Shown: in pieces, positions 44,550-53,127 of the stretch | How the letters are laid out: each line of letters opens with the position of its first letter | How positions within the stretch are numbered: the stretch's first letter is position 1 | Source of the DNA: Paraburkholderia tropica | GTDB lineage: Bacteria > Pseudomonadota > Gammaproteobacteria > Burkholderiales > Burkholderiaceae | DNA length: 64,000 nt | Direction of reading: 5' to 3' | Assembly: GCF_914484835.1 (NCBI RefSeq) | Contig: NZ_CAJZAR010000072.1 | Coordinates: forward strand, 24,552-88,551 | Notes under the pieces: model-generated | What the model saw: the letters and a program-made list of their open reading frames with translations, nothing else | Database searches by the model: none | Told to the model about the DNA's origin: nothing | Program-made: the position numbers and the translations under genes

Positions 44550-45974
44550 ATGAGCAGCAGACCACTCGTTGTTGACCTTGATGGCACATTGCTTCGATCC
44601 GACGTCCTGATCGAATCGGGCTTCGCCTACCTGACCTCCGCCCCGCTCCGCTTCTATCGTCCGCTCCTGTGGCTGCTGCGCGGCGGCAAACCGGCCCTCA
44701 AAGCCGGGCTCGCAGAAAACACCAACGTCGACGTCACGGTTCTGCCGTACGACCCGCAGGTGCTCGACTGGCTGCGCCAGGAACGCGAGGCGGGCCGTCC
44801 TCTCGTGCTAGCCACCGCCAGCCACGAGCGCTACGCGCACGCGATCGCCGACCACCTCGGCCTGTTTGACCAGACCTTCGCGACCGCCGACGGCGTCAAT
44901 CTCTCCTCACACCGCAAGCGCGACAAGCTGGTCGCGGAGTTCGGTGAGAAGAATTTCGACTACGCCGGCAACTCGCACGACGACGTCGCCGTCTGGCAAT
45001 CCGCTGCGCGCGCCTATGTCGTCAATCCGTCGAGCGGCGTCGAGCGCGCCGCGCGCAAGATCGGCAACGTCGAGCGCGTGATCGAGTCGCGCCCGCCCAC
45101 ACTCAAGACGTGGAGCAAATCGCTGCGTCTGCATCAGTGGCTGAAGAACCTGCTGATCTTCGTGCCGCTGCTCGCCGCGCACAAGCTTGCCAATATCGAT
45201 CTCGTCTTCGCGTCGCTGCTCGCGTTTCTCGCGTTTGGCCTGTGCGCATCGAGTGTGTATCTGCTCAACGACCTGCTCGATCTCGAGGACGACCGCCATC
45301 ACCCCACCAAGCGCAAACGCCCGCTCGCCTCGGGCGCGCTGCCGCTCACCTGGGGGATCGGCCTCTTTCCTGTCCTGCTTGTCGGCGCGTTCGCGCTGAC
45401 GGCGTTGTTCCTGCCATGGCGTTTCGCGATCGTGCTGCTCGGCTACTACGTGCTCACGCTCGCGTATTCGATGTACCTGAAGCGCCAGGTGATGGTCGAC
45501 GTCGTCGTGCTGGCGATGCTCTACACCATCCGCATCGTGGCGGGCACGGCGGCCATCGCGGCGCATCTGACGTTCTGGCTGCTCGCGTTCTCGATGTTCA
45601 TCTTCCTGAGCCTCGCGCTCGTGAAGCGCTACGCCGAACTCTATTCGATGCAGGCGCGCGGCCTCGTCAAGACACGCGGTCGCGGCTACGTGTCGAGCGA
45701 CCTGCCGCTGATCTCGTCGCTGGGCACCGCGTCGGGTTATATCTCCGTGCTCGTGCTGGCGATGTATATCCAGGACGGCGCCACGGCGCGCCTCTACCAC
45801 CACGCGCAGTTCATCTGGCTCGCGTGCCCGCTGCTGCTCTACTGGATCAGCCGCACATGGATCATCGCGCATCGCGGCCTGATGCACGACGACCCGATCG
45901 TGTTCGCCGCGCGCGACCGCGTGAGCCTCGCCGTCGTGCTGCTCTGCGGTCTCGTTTTCTGGGCGGCGACCTGA
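44550..45974 (+). CDS. HAD phosphatase-UbiA prenyltransferase fusion, probable polyprenyl-phosphoryl-5-phosphoribose synthase and phosphatase
   Basis: A 474-residue two-domain protein. Residues 1-180 are a HAD phosphatase: nucleophile Asp9 and Asp11 in VVDLDGT, motif II around ATASHERYA, and the metal motif GNSHDD (140-145). Residues 185-474 form a UbiA-type membrane domain with Asn240-Asp241-X2-Asp244 and Asp247-Asp248 (LNDLLDLEDDRHHPTKRKRP) on about nine helices. This matches Rv3806c, which joins PRPP to decaprenyl phosphate. The fused HAD domain may remove the 5-phosphate. The neighbouring DprE1/DprE2-like genes support this. Confidence 0.85.
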   Translation: MSSRPLVVDLDGTLLRSDVLIESGFAYLTSAPLRFYRPLLWLLRGGKPALKAGLAENTNVDVTVLPYDPQVLDWLRQEREAGRPLVLATASHERYAHAIADHLGLFDQTFATADGVNLSSHRKRDKLVAEFGEKNFDYAGNSHDDVAVWQSAARAYVVNPSSGVERAARKIGNVERVIESRPPTLKTWSKSLRLHQWLKNLLIFVPLLAAHKLANIDLVFASLLAFLAFGLCASSVYLLNDLLDLEDDRHHPTKRKRPLASGALPLTWGIGLFPVLLVGAFALTALFLPWRFAIVLLGYYVLTLAYSMYLKRQVMVDVVVLAMLYTIRIVAGTAAIAAHLTFWLLAFSMFIFLSLALVKRYAELYSMQARGLVKTRGRGYVSSDLPLISSLGTASGYISVLVLAMYIQDGATARLYHHAQFIWLACPLLLYWISRTWIIAHRGLMHDDPIVFAARDRVSLAVVLLCGLVFWAAT

Positions 45975-45977
45975 ACG

Positions 45978-47294
45978 ATGAGCACGGTGCTGTCCTGGGG
46001 ACGTTATCCCAACTATCCGCAAGAAGCCCATGCGCTCGCCTGGCGTGACGGCGCGGCCCGCGCGTGGCGCGATCTGCGCGACGCGCACGGCAGCGCGCTC
46101 GCCTTTGGCAACGGCCGCAGCTATGGCGACAGTTGTCTCGCGGCTTCCGGGCACGTGCTGCAGACGCTGCCGCTCGACCGCCTGATCGCCGCCGACTGGA
46201 GCACGGGCGTGCTGCGCGCCGAGCCGGGTGTGACGCTCGAACAGATCCTGGACGTGGCGATTCCGCGCGGATGGATGCTGCCGGTCACGCCGGGCACCAA
46301 ATACGCCACGTTGGGCGGCGCGATCGCCAACGATGTCCACGGCAAGAACCATCACGTGCGCGGCACCTTCGGACGCCACGTGCGCCGCTTCGGCCTCGCG
46401 CGCAGCGACGGCAGCGTGCTCGACTGCGCGCCCGACCAGCACGCGGAGTTCTATGCGGCCACCATCGGCGGACTCGGACTCACGGGCCTGATCCTGTGGG
46501 CCGAGATCCAGCTGATGCCGATCCGCTCCAGCCAGATCGACGTGACGACACTGCGCTTCGACAATGTCGACGAATTCTTCGCGCTCTCGGAACGTCTCGA
46601 CCCGCTGCACGAATACAGCGTCGCGTGGGTCGATTGCCAGAGCCGCGGATCGGCGCTCGGGCGCGGCATTTTCATGGTCGGCGATCACGCCGAGGACGGC
46701 CCGCTCGAAGTCGACCGGCGCAAGAAGCGCACGGTGCCGATGACGCTGCCGGTCCCCATCTTCAATCCGCTCACATTGCGCGCCTTCAACGGTCTGTACT
46801 ATCACCGCCAGGCGCGCGGCGAGACCCGTAGCAAAGTCAGCTACGATGCGTACTTTTATCCGCTCGACAGCCTGCTCGAATGGAACCGCATTTACGGGCG
46901 GCGCGGGTTTCAGCAGTATCAGTGCGTCGTGCCGCCCGAGGCTGCGCGTGAAGCGACGCGCGAGATTCTCGACGCGATCGCCTCGAGCGGCACCGGTTCA
47001 TTTCTCGCGGTGCTCAAGCGTTGCGGCGATATTCGCTCGCCGGGGCTGCTGTCGTTTCCGCGCGAAGGCACCTCGCTTGCGCTGGATTTTCCGCAGCGCG
47101 ACGCGCAGAATGCGCGGCTTTTCGCGCGGCTCGATGCGATCGTCGGCGCTGCACGCGGCCGCCTGTATCCGGCCAAGGACGCGCATATGTCCGGCGCCGA
47201 TTTTCGGGCGGCTTATCCGCAATGGCAGCAACTGGAAACCCTGCGAGATCCCGCGATGCTGTCGCGGTTCTGGGAACGAACGACTCGAACATGA
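45978..47294 (+). CDS. dprE1: DprE1-like FAD-dependent polyprenyl-phosphoryl-ribose 2'-oxidase
   Basis: A 438-residue VAO-type flavoprotein. It shows FGNGRSYGDS (43-52), the FAD-binding PGTKYATLGGAIANDVHGKNHH (105-126), ATIGGLGLTGLI, and DAYFYPLDSLLEWNRIYGRRGFQQYQCVVP, closely matching Mycobacterium DprE1. The C-terminal LYPAKDAHMS carries the conserved substrate lysine. Where M. tuberculosis has Cys387 (the benzothiazinone target) this protein appears to have Ala368. It would oxidise C2 of the lipid-linked ribose. Its stop overlaps the dprE2-like start (ATGA). Confidence 0.87.
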   Translation: MSTVLSWGRYPNYPQEAHALAWRDGAARAWRDLRDAHGSALAFGNGRSYGDSCLAASGHVLQTLPLDRLIAADWSTGVLRAEPGVTLEQILDVAIPRGWMLPVTPGTKYATLGGAIANDVHGKNHHVRGTFGRHVRRFGLARSDGSVLDCAPDQHAEFYAATIGGLGLTGLILWAEIQLMPIRSSQIDVTTLRFDNVDEFFALSERLDPLHEYSVAWVDCQSRGSALGRGIFMVGDHAEDGPLEVDRRKKRTVPMTLPVPIFNPLTLRAFNGLYYHRQARGETRSKVSYDAYFYPLDSLLEWNRIYGRRGFQQYQCVVPPEAAREATREILDAIASSGTGSFLAVLKRCGDIRSPGLLSFPREGTSLALDFPQRDAQNARLFARLDAIVGAARGRLYPAKDAHMSGADFRAAYPQWQQLETLRDPAMLSRFWERTTRT

Positions 47295-48031
47295 AGAACA
47301 TTCTGATCATCGGCGCCACTTCGGCGATCGCCAACGCCTGCGCCCGCCACTGGGCCGCGCAGGGCGCGCGTCTTTTCCTCGTCGCCCGCAATGGTGAACG
47401 GCTGCAGCAAGTCGCCGACGACCTCGTCGCGCGCGGCGCCAAGCTCGCCGCGTGCTACGAACTCGACGTCAATGACGTCGATCGCCATGCCGCCATGCTC
47501 GCGCAGTGCCAGACCGAACTGGGTACGCTCGATATCGTGCTGGTCGCGCCAGGCACCCTGCCCGACCAGGCGCAGTGCCAGGCCGACGCCGCCGTCGCGA
47601 TCCGCGAATTCACGACCAACGTCACGTCGATCATCGGCCTGCTCACGCCGATCGCGAATCTGATTGAAGCGCAAAAGCGCGGCACGATCGCGGTGATCTC
47701 GTCGGTGGCCGGCGACCGCGGACGCCCGTCGAATTATCTCTATGGCAGCGCGAAGGCCGCGCTTTCGGCGTTCTGCGAAGGCCTGAACGCGCGTCTGTTC
47801 AAGGCGGGCGCACATGTCGTGACGATCAAGCCCGGCTTCGTCGCTACGCCGATGACCGCCGGCCTGCCGCTGCCCGGCCCGCTCGTCGCGACGCCCGACA
47901 AGGTCGCCGCCGACATTACCCGCGCCATCGAGAAGAACAAGGACGTGCTCTACACACCGTGGTTCTGGTCGCTGATCATGCTGATCATCCGGTCGGTGCC
48001 GAAGTTTCTGTTCAAGCGGGCGTCGCTGTAA
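47291..48031 (+). CDS. dprE2: DprE2-like short-chain reductase (polyprenyl-phosphoryl-2-ketoribose reductase)
   Basis: A 246-residue SDR. The N-terminus NILIIGATSAIANACARHWA has the atypical glycine-poor dinucleotide motif seen in DprE2. Catalysis uses Ser137/138 and Tyr151-X3-Lys155 (YLYGSAKAAL). The C-terminal TPWFWSLIMLIIRSVPKFLFKR matches the membrane-associating tail of DprE2 from mycobacteria. It should reduce the 2-keto lipid to the arabino form. A start at 47291 overlaps the dprE1-like stop. About 170 bp of empty sequence separate it from the convergent AlgJ-like gene. Confidence 0.87.
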   Translation: MKNILIIGATSAIANACARHWAAQGARLFLVARNGERLQQVADDLVARGAKLAACYELDVNDVDRHAAMLAQCQTELGTLDIVLVAPGTLPDQAQCQADAAVAIREFTTNVTSIIGLLTPIANLIEAQKRGTIAVISSVAGDRGRPSNYLYGSAKAALSAFCEGLNARLFKAGAHVVTIKPGFVATPMTAGLPLPGPLVATPDKVAADITRAIEKNKDVLYTPWFWSLIMLIIRSVPKFLFKRASL

Positions 48032-48202
48032 GGGCACCGCTACCGCCAAAGACATCCGCTCAGCCAGCGCCCCACGCATTAATTGCGAGGTGGCGTTGGC
48101 CTCGTCGAGCAGAATCACTTATCCTGCCCCGCCCCCGCCGTCAGCTTGACAGGACGATATTGATCGCCAGACGAGAGCCGATCGCGGTCCAGCTCGACTC
48201 AA

Positions 48203-49780
48203 TCAGTGTTGATACGTGATCAATGCCGCAGTTTTTCCGCTGATCGAATAGAACTTCAGATCCTGTGCTGGATCGACAAATTCCGGCGGAATATGCATCG
48301 CGAACCCGGACATGGCGAGCGCATCCGAATTGAAGTGACGCGCCACGTCCAGCCTGTTCGTCCACTGCGGTGTATTCACGTACACCACGCGATCACCCTG
48401 CGTGACAACGATGAAGTCCGGAATGACGTTCTGCTCTCCGATCGCAGCCCAGCCGGACAAATCCACACCCTGATCGGTGCGCCGAACGGAATCAATATTG
48501 CCGAGCGATACGTCTTCTCCAGACGTCATAGCCAACGTTCTGTCGCCGTCAATAAATCTTGCTGACTCATCGATCATCTTGAGCCGTACGTCAGCGCCGA
48601 GAAATTCGTTACGCTGCCGCTGAACAGCCACTTCTTGAGTGGTGAAAGTTCTTTCGACGGGAATCTTATCTGCGTATTGTGCAAGATCCGGAGATGGCGC
48701 ATAACCCATGGCGCGCTCAACCAGTTCTTCTACAACGATTGTGGGTTTTTCTTGCTGAACCATTTTCACGAAAAGTGCCGAGTCGGGAGAAGTCCAGACA
48801 TATACAACGCGGCCGTAATTCTGCGAAAAAAACGGAACTATCGACGTAAAAAAAGAATCGCGAAAAACGAGTGCGGTTCCAGTCTTGCCGGGACAGACAG
48901 TGGCAAAAATGATTGCGTGATCAATCGCCATGCCGAGCGGCCATTGCGCCTGTCGAGGTTTCGCACACTCCGACGTCAGCACACCCTTGACCTCTGGAAC
49001 AACCTCGTTAGTGGGGACGCGAATCATCCTGGACATATCACCTCCTCCCACCAATGTGATGTTGGTGAAAGTCGGATTCTGGTAAGCGAAGTCGCTCAGC
49101 CCAATCGACTTCATGAGTTCACGATAACCAAGGTAGGCACCGTACTGCGTCCAGTGCGTGTCCGTGTGAAAGTACAGTCCACGTTCCTCGCCTTTCCGCG
49201 CCTTCAGTGCCGCAGCTGGATTGACAAAATACGAGGGATTTCCAAGGTAGCTCTCGATACCCTGCAACCGCGACGGTCCTTTTCCAAGAACCCCCTTCGG
49301 AAGATACTCTGGATAAACGGTGCTCTTTTCGGTACCCACCATGAATCGATAGTCGATCCCCTGACTTTTCAACCAGGTGTATCGTCGGTTCAAGGTTTGC
49401 TTCCAGTCCTCTAATTTCTCCGTAGAGAGTTGTCCTTGACGAAGAATATCGGGCCGACTCCCGTCGTCGAAGATGAATAGCCAATTGCCCTGTCCAGCCA
49501 GCACCTTCGTGGCGCCTGAAACATGGAATATCTTGTACAGCAGATAGCTGTGGAGATTCAGAAATACGTTCCGAAATCCAAAGCGGTCATTAACGTAGGC
49601 ATCAAACTCTTTCGGGAAATCACTGATCCTTTCCTCGCTCAAGTCCAACGACGGGAAACTGGTCAGATTGCGTTGCTCAGAATTGCTGCCATCGCCCGAC
49701 CACATTGTCACGAATGGCATGGTGATCGCAGCAGAGAATGCGACCACCATAATGATGTTGGTCAATTTCCTGAGTCGCAT
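48203..49780 (-). CDS. AlgJ/AlgX-like SGNH acetyltransferase (periplasmic)
   Basis: A 525-residue protein with an N-terminal membrane anchor or signal (LTNIIMVVAFSAAITMPFV) and an AlgX/AlgJ-type SGNH domain. It shows ASP-HIS in YFHTDTHWTQYGAY (Asp207, His209) and the serine in VFRDSFFTSI (Ser309), where the usual GDS reads RDS. The C-terminal ~150 residues are extra and resemble no domain I know. The ATG at 49780 lies 4 bp after the MBOAT stop, so the pair is coupled. It would place acetyl groups delivered by the MBOAT protein on a periplasmic glycan. Confidence 0.85.
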   Translation of the reverse strand: MRLRKLTNIIMVVAFSAAITMPFVTMWSGDGSNSEQRNLTSFPSLDLSEERISDFPKEFDAYVNDRFGFRNVFLNLHSYLLYKIFHVSGATKVLAGQGNWLFIFDDGSRPDILRQGQLSTEKLEDWKQTLNRRYTWLKSQGIDYRFMVGTEKSTVYPEYLPKGVLGKGPSRLQGIESYLGNPSYFVNPAAALKARKGEERGLYFHTDTHWTQYGAYLGYRELMKSIGLSDFAYQNPTFTNITLVGGGDMSRMIRVPTNEVVPEVKGVLTSECAKPRQAQWPLGMAIDHAIIFATVCPGKTGTALVFRDSFFTSIVPFFSQNYGRVVYVWTSPDSALFVKMVQQEKPTIVVEELVERAMGYAPSPDLAQYADKIPVERTFTTQEVAVQRQRNEFLGADVRLKMIDESARFIDGDRTLAMTSGEDVSLGNIDSVRRTDQGVDLSGWAAIGEQNVIPDFIVVTQGDRVVYVNTPQWTNRLDVARHFNSDALAMSGFAMHIPPEFVDPAQDLKFYSISGKTAALITYQH

Positions 49781-49784
49781 ACGA

Positions 49785-51263
49785 TTAGAAGCGGAAATAG
49801 ATGAACGGGTTGTACGTACCGGATGCAAGCTCCGCTGCGCAGACGGTCAGCACGGCGAAAACCATGATGAGGCGAACATACAGGTAAGCGGAATTGCTGG
49901 TGAAGCTTGAAATCGCCAGAATGAACGCGGGAAGAGGTTCATTTGAATGCGAAGGGAACCGACGCTCCATCCAGTCACGGCAAAGCGAAATTGCTACCGG
50001 TGTCGACAAAATCGCGCCGAGCACGAGCGTCGACAGAACTTGCGAATTCAGATAGAGAGCGATCTGCGGCGGAATACTCGATCCATGCGCGAAACCAAAA
50101 AGCGCGCCGAGGTACGCGCACGCATAAGCGAAATCCTCTGCACGGAAGAAAACCCAGCCAATCATAACCATGAGGAGCGTGTAAACCCAGCCGACGTACT
50201 TGGGCAACGAATCCAGCGTCTTGCCAAAACGGCTGCGCTCAAGCACGAGCAGGCTACCGTGAAACGCCCCCCAGACCACGAAGTTCCAGCTTGCTCCATG
50301 CCAGAGCCCACACAGGAGAAAAACGGTGAAGAGGTTCAGGCACACGCGAAACGGTGATGCCCTGTTGCCTCCCAATGGGATGTAGAGGTAGTCGCGGAAC
50401 CACGTCGACAGCGAGATATGCCAACGCCGCCAGAACTCCCGGATCGATGTCGCGATATAGGGATAGTTGAAGTTCTCGGTCAACTCAAAGCCAAACATTC
50501 GCGCGAGACCAATCGCCATATCCGAATAGCCGGAGAAGTCGAAATAGATCTGAAGCGTATAGCAGACGATACCGAACCATGCAGTCGCAGTGGAAATCTC
50601 ATGCTGCGGCAATGCAAAGACCTGGTCTGCAACCTGGCCGAGCGTGTTTGCGATCAGTACTTTCTTGCCCAGCCCGAACACAAAACGCTCAATTCCGGAG
50701 CTGAACCGCTCCAACGTGTTACGTCGGTGCAGGATCTGGTCGGCGATATCGTGAAAACGAATGATCGGGCCGGCGATCAACTGGGGGAAAAGCGAAATAT
50801 AGACGCCCATATCGAGCGGGCTTCTGAGCGCCTTGGCCTCGCCCCGATATACGTCGACGATATACGAAATCGAATGAAACGTGAAAAACGAAATCCCGAC
50901 CGGAAGCGCGACGTCGAGCACCTGGACATGCCGCCCGAACACGCTGGCGATCTCGTTGGCATTGCCTGTCAGGAAAGCGGCGTATTTATAGTAGATCAGA
51001 AACAGCAGGTTGATTGAGACGCCCGCGCTCAGAATCAGTAGCTGCAGCCGCTTGCGCCGCGTACCGGCGATCAGCAAGCCAACAATCCAGTTGAAGAGGA
51101 TGGACGCCACCATGAGCGGCAGATGCTTCGGGTCGCCCCACGCGTAGAAAATCAGACTGGCAGTTAGCAGCCAGATGTTCTTGAGCCGATGCGTCAGCGC
51201 ATAGTAAAGACCTAACGTGATCGGCATGAACACGTAGAGAAAAATAGCGGAACTGAAAACCAC
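49785..51263 (-). CDS. AlgI-like MBOAT O-acyltransferase (membrane)
   Basis: A 492-residue MBOAT protein with about ten helices. The family marks are FYAWGDPKHLPLMVASILFNW, FFTFHSISYIVDVYRGEA, FPQLIAGPIIRF, YFDFSGYSDMAIGLARMFGFELTENFNYPY, FWRRWHISLSTWFRDYLYIPLGG and the catalytic His322 in CGLWHGASW. It moves acetyl groups from a cytoplasmic donor through the membrane for the AlgJ-like partner. Codon use is lower in GC than the upstream arabinose-type operon. Confidence 0.93.
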   Translation of the reverse strand: MVFSSAIFLYVFMPITLGLYYALTHRLKNIWLLTASLIFYAWGDPKHLPLMVASILFNWIVGLLIAGTRRKRLQLLILSAGVSINLLFLIYYKYAAFLTGNANEIASVFGRHVQVLDVALPVGISFFTFHSISYIVDVYRGEAKALRSPLDMGVYISLFPQLIAGPIIRFHDIADQILHRRNTLERFSSGIERFVFGLGKKVLIANTLGQVADQVFALPQHEISTATAWFGIVCYTLQIYFDFSGYSDMAIGLARMFGFELTENFNYPYIATSIREFWRRWHISLSTWFRDYLYIPLGGNRASPFRVCLNLFTVFLLCGLWHGASWNFVVWGAFHGSLLVLERSRFGKTLDSLPKYVGWVYTLLMVMIGWVFFRAEDFAYACAYLGALFGFAHGSSIPPQIALYLNSQVLSTLVLGAILSTPVAISLCRDWMERRFPSHSNEPLPAFILAISSFTSNSAYLYVRLIMVFAVLTVCAAELASGTYNPFIYFRF

Positions 51264-51843
51264 GGCATCCTCGATTTCTTACGCACCGAGCATACCGGAG
51301 TGGCTCAAATGCGACGGGGAGATTGGTCGAACGGCAGATTATAGTACAGCGCCAACCCCGCCATTCCATGCCGCTGGCATCGAAGGTCAAGCCGGAATGA
51401 GCTTCCTGGCCTACGACGCGATGACGGTTTGCACTCGACGGGCAAAGGCTGCTACCGAAGCGGCAATCCAATCGCGCCTGGAAGCGTGCTCGAGTACGCC
51501 GCAGGCTCATTCGTTCACCGCTACGCGGTAGATGTACTCCTGAAGATGCGGTACCCCAAGGAGTGGCCACGCCATGACATCGCTGGCGTCAAACGACAGC
51601 GATGTTTTTGTCGAAGGCAAATGTTGCCGTTTATACCTGGATCAGACCGTTCTACTCGCAAATAGCCCGTCCTTTGCAGAATGGAGGATTGCCGCCAGCA
51701 GCCTAATAATGCGGGCTGCCCCTCGCCACCGGTAAGATATACAATTTACTCGCGGGGACTCTGCACGGGCAACGGAATGGATCACTCCTGCCCCTGCCGC
51801 ACAAGTCTGCGCCCTTACCACTCTAGCTGACAGCCCTAAATCC
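51264..51843. other. Intergenic region, no recognisable gene
   Basis: About 580 bp between the divergent MBOAT and sulfotransferase-like genes. A plus-strand open stretch of 78 codons (51429-51665) has a bare ATG and a peptide I cannot place. Codon use is mixed, so this may be decayed coding sequence. The promoters of both flanking genes must be here, but no clear boxes were identified. Confidence 0.35.
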
Positions 51844-53040
51844 ATGCGCCGATGTTTCTTGCACATTGGTACCCACAAGACGGGTACCACGTCCATTCAA
51901 CGCTCACTGACACAGGCGCCGTTGTCAGAGGCGGGCTTTTACTTCCCCAATACGGGAAAATGGACGGCCGATTCAGGGCACCACGGCCTGGCCTCAGCGG
52001 TCGCATCGAGTCAACATGATGCACTCGTCGACTCGCTGATCCAGGAGATATCACTCGTACCGCACCATATCATCCTGTCGAGTGAAGAATTCACGCACAT
52101 GCTGTGGCGCAATACGCAGGGATTTCAAAAGCTCGTTGATCGCGTATTAACGGTGACTGACAGAGTTACCGTAATCCTTTATCTGCGACGCCAAGCCGAT
52201 TACATCGAAAGCAATTATATTGAGCGGTTGAAAAGCCAGTTTCGTTTGGGGTTCTCAGCCTACGCGTTCGCACGTATTGACGAAGACCTGGCGGAGTTCC
52301 CCCTTGATTACCGGCGATTGATCGATGTACTCGATCGCATTCAAAACGTCGATATCGAAGTCCGCTCCTACGACGCCGTCCGCGCCTCGGGTGCACTGGC
52401 CGATTTCCTGTCTGTAATCGATTGGCCTGCTGACCAGCCAATCGACGAATGCCGAGTCAATGAGTCGCTTCCCATTGCCGATTCATTGAAGAACTTCTGT
52501 CGCGCGCAGTTGCAACGAGTTTTGTCGGATGCGGAGGAGCGAACGATTGAACTGATCGCCTTGGGTTTCCCGGCGCGCCCGCGTATGGACGTGAACACAC
52601 GGCGCGACCTGGTCCAACAATTCTCAGCATCCAATCGTGCGCTCGCCGAGCGGTTTCCGCTCGATTTGCTCAATGAACCGCTCCCCGGCGACTATTCGTT
52701 TGGCGCATGGACTGGACTTGGCGACGGCACTCCGCCGCACCAGGAAACACTGTGGCAAGTCACCCTCGATCACCTGTTTTCCCGAACGTTTTTCGAGATC
52801 TTTCTGGCAGCTTCCGGACGGTTCGGCAACACCCAGGCTGCATTGAGCGGTTTGGAGGCGCTTGCCAACGAGCGCCATTCGCAGATCGAAACATTGCAGC
52901 GTGCGCTCGATATCACCCAGGCTGCTTTGACTAAAACGCAAAGGCTTGCGCTCGAGCGGCACGCAATGCTCGATGCGTTACAGGACCCAGGCGCTCAGCC
53001 CAAAGCGACACGGGGTTGGCGACGTTTGTTCAGACGGTAG
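51844..53040 (+). CDS. Sulfotransferase-like P-loop protein
   Basis: A 398-residue cytosolic protein. The N-terminal FLHIGTHKTGTTSIQRSLTQ has the 5'-phosphosulfate-binding loop (HKTGTTS, 11-17) of PAPS-dependent sulfotransferases. VTVILYLRRQADYIESNY (109-125) supplies the 3'-phosphate-binding Arg115 and Ser123. The C-terminal ~120 residues are predicted helical and are not part of the core. Related open frames occur in polysaccharide loci. With the orphan cysC upstream it could transfer sulfate to the glycan, but its true acceptor is unknown and it may be a non-catalytic relative. Confidence 0.72.
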   Translation: MRRCFLHIGTHKTGTTSIQRSLTQAPLSEAGFYFPNTGKWTADSGHHGLASAVASSQHDALVDSLIQEISLVPHHIILSSEEFTHMLWRNTQGFQKLVDRVLTVTDRVTVILYLRRQADYIESNYIERLKSQFRLGFSAYAFARIDEDLAEFPLDYRRLIDVLDRIQNVDIEVRSYDAVRASGALADFLSVIDWPADQPIDECRVNESLPIADSLKNFCRAQLQRVLSDAEERTIELIALGFPARPRMDVNTRRDLVQQFSASNRALAERFPLDLLNEPLPGDYSFGAWTGLGDGTPPHQETLWQVTLDHLFSRTFFEIFLAASGRFGNTQAALSGLEALANERHSQIETLQRALDITQAALTKTQRLALERHAMLDALQDPGAQPKATRGWRRLFRR

Positions 53041-53127
53041 TTTGGTACTTGACCTTGCCGCGCAAGGTCGAGGACATTCAGACAAACCCCGCGATTATTG
53101 CGACATTTTTAGATTACTCCAGCCAAG

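Noticed and set aside
51429..51665. A possible small gene in the 51264-51843 gap
   Set aside because: No ribosome binding site, no recognisable domain and no conserved pattern were seen, so it is described only as intergenic content.
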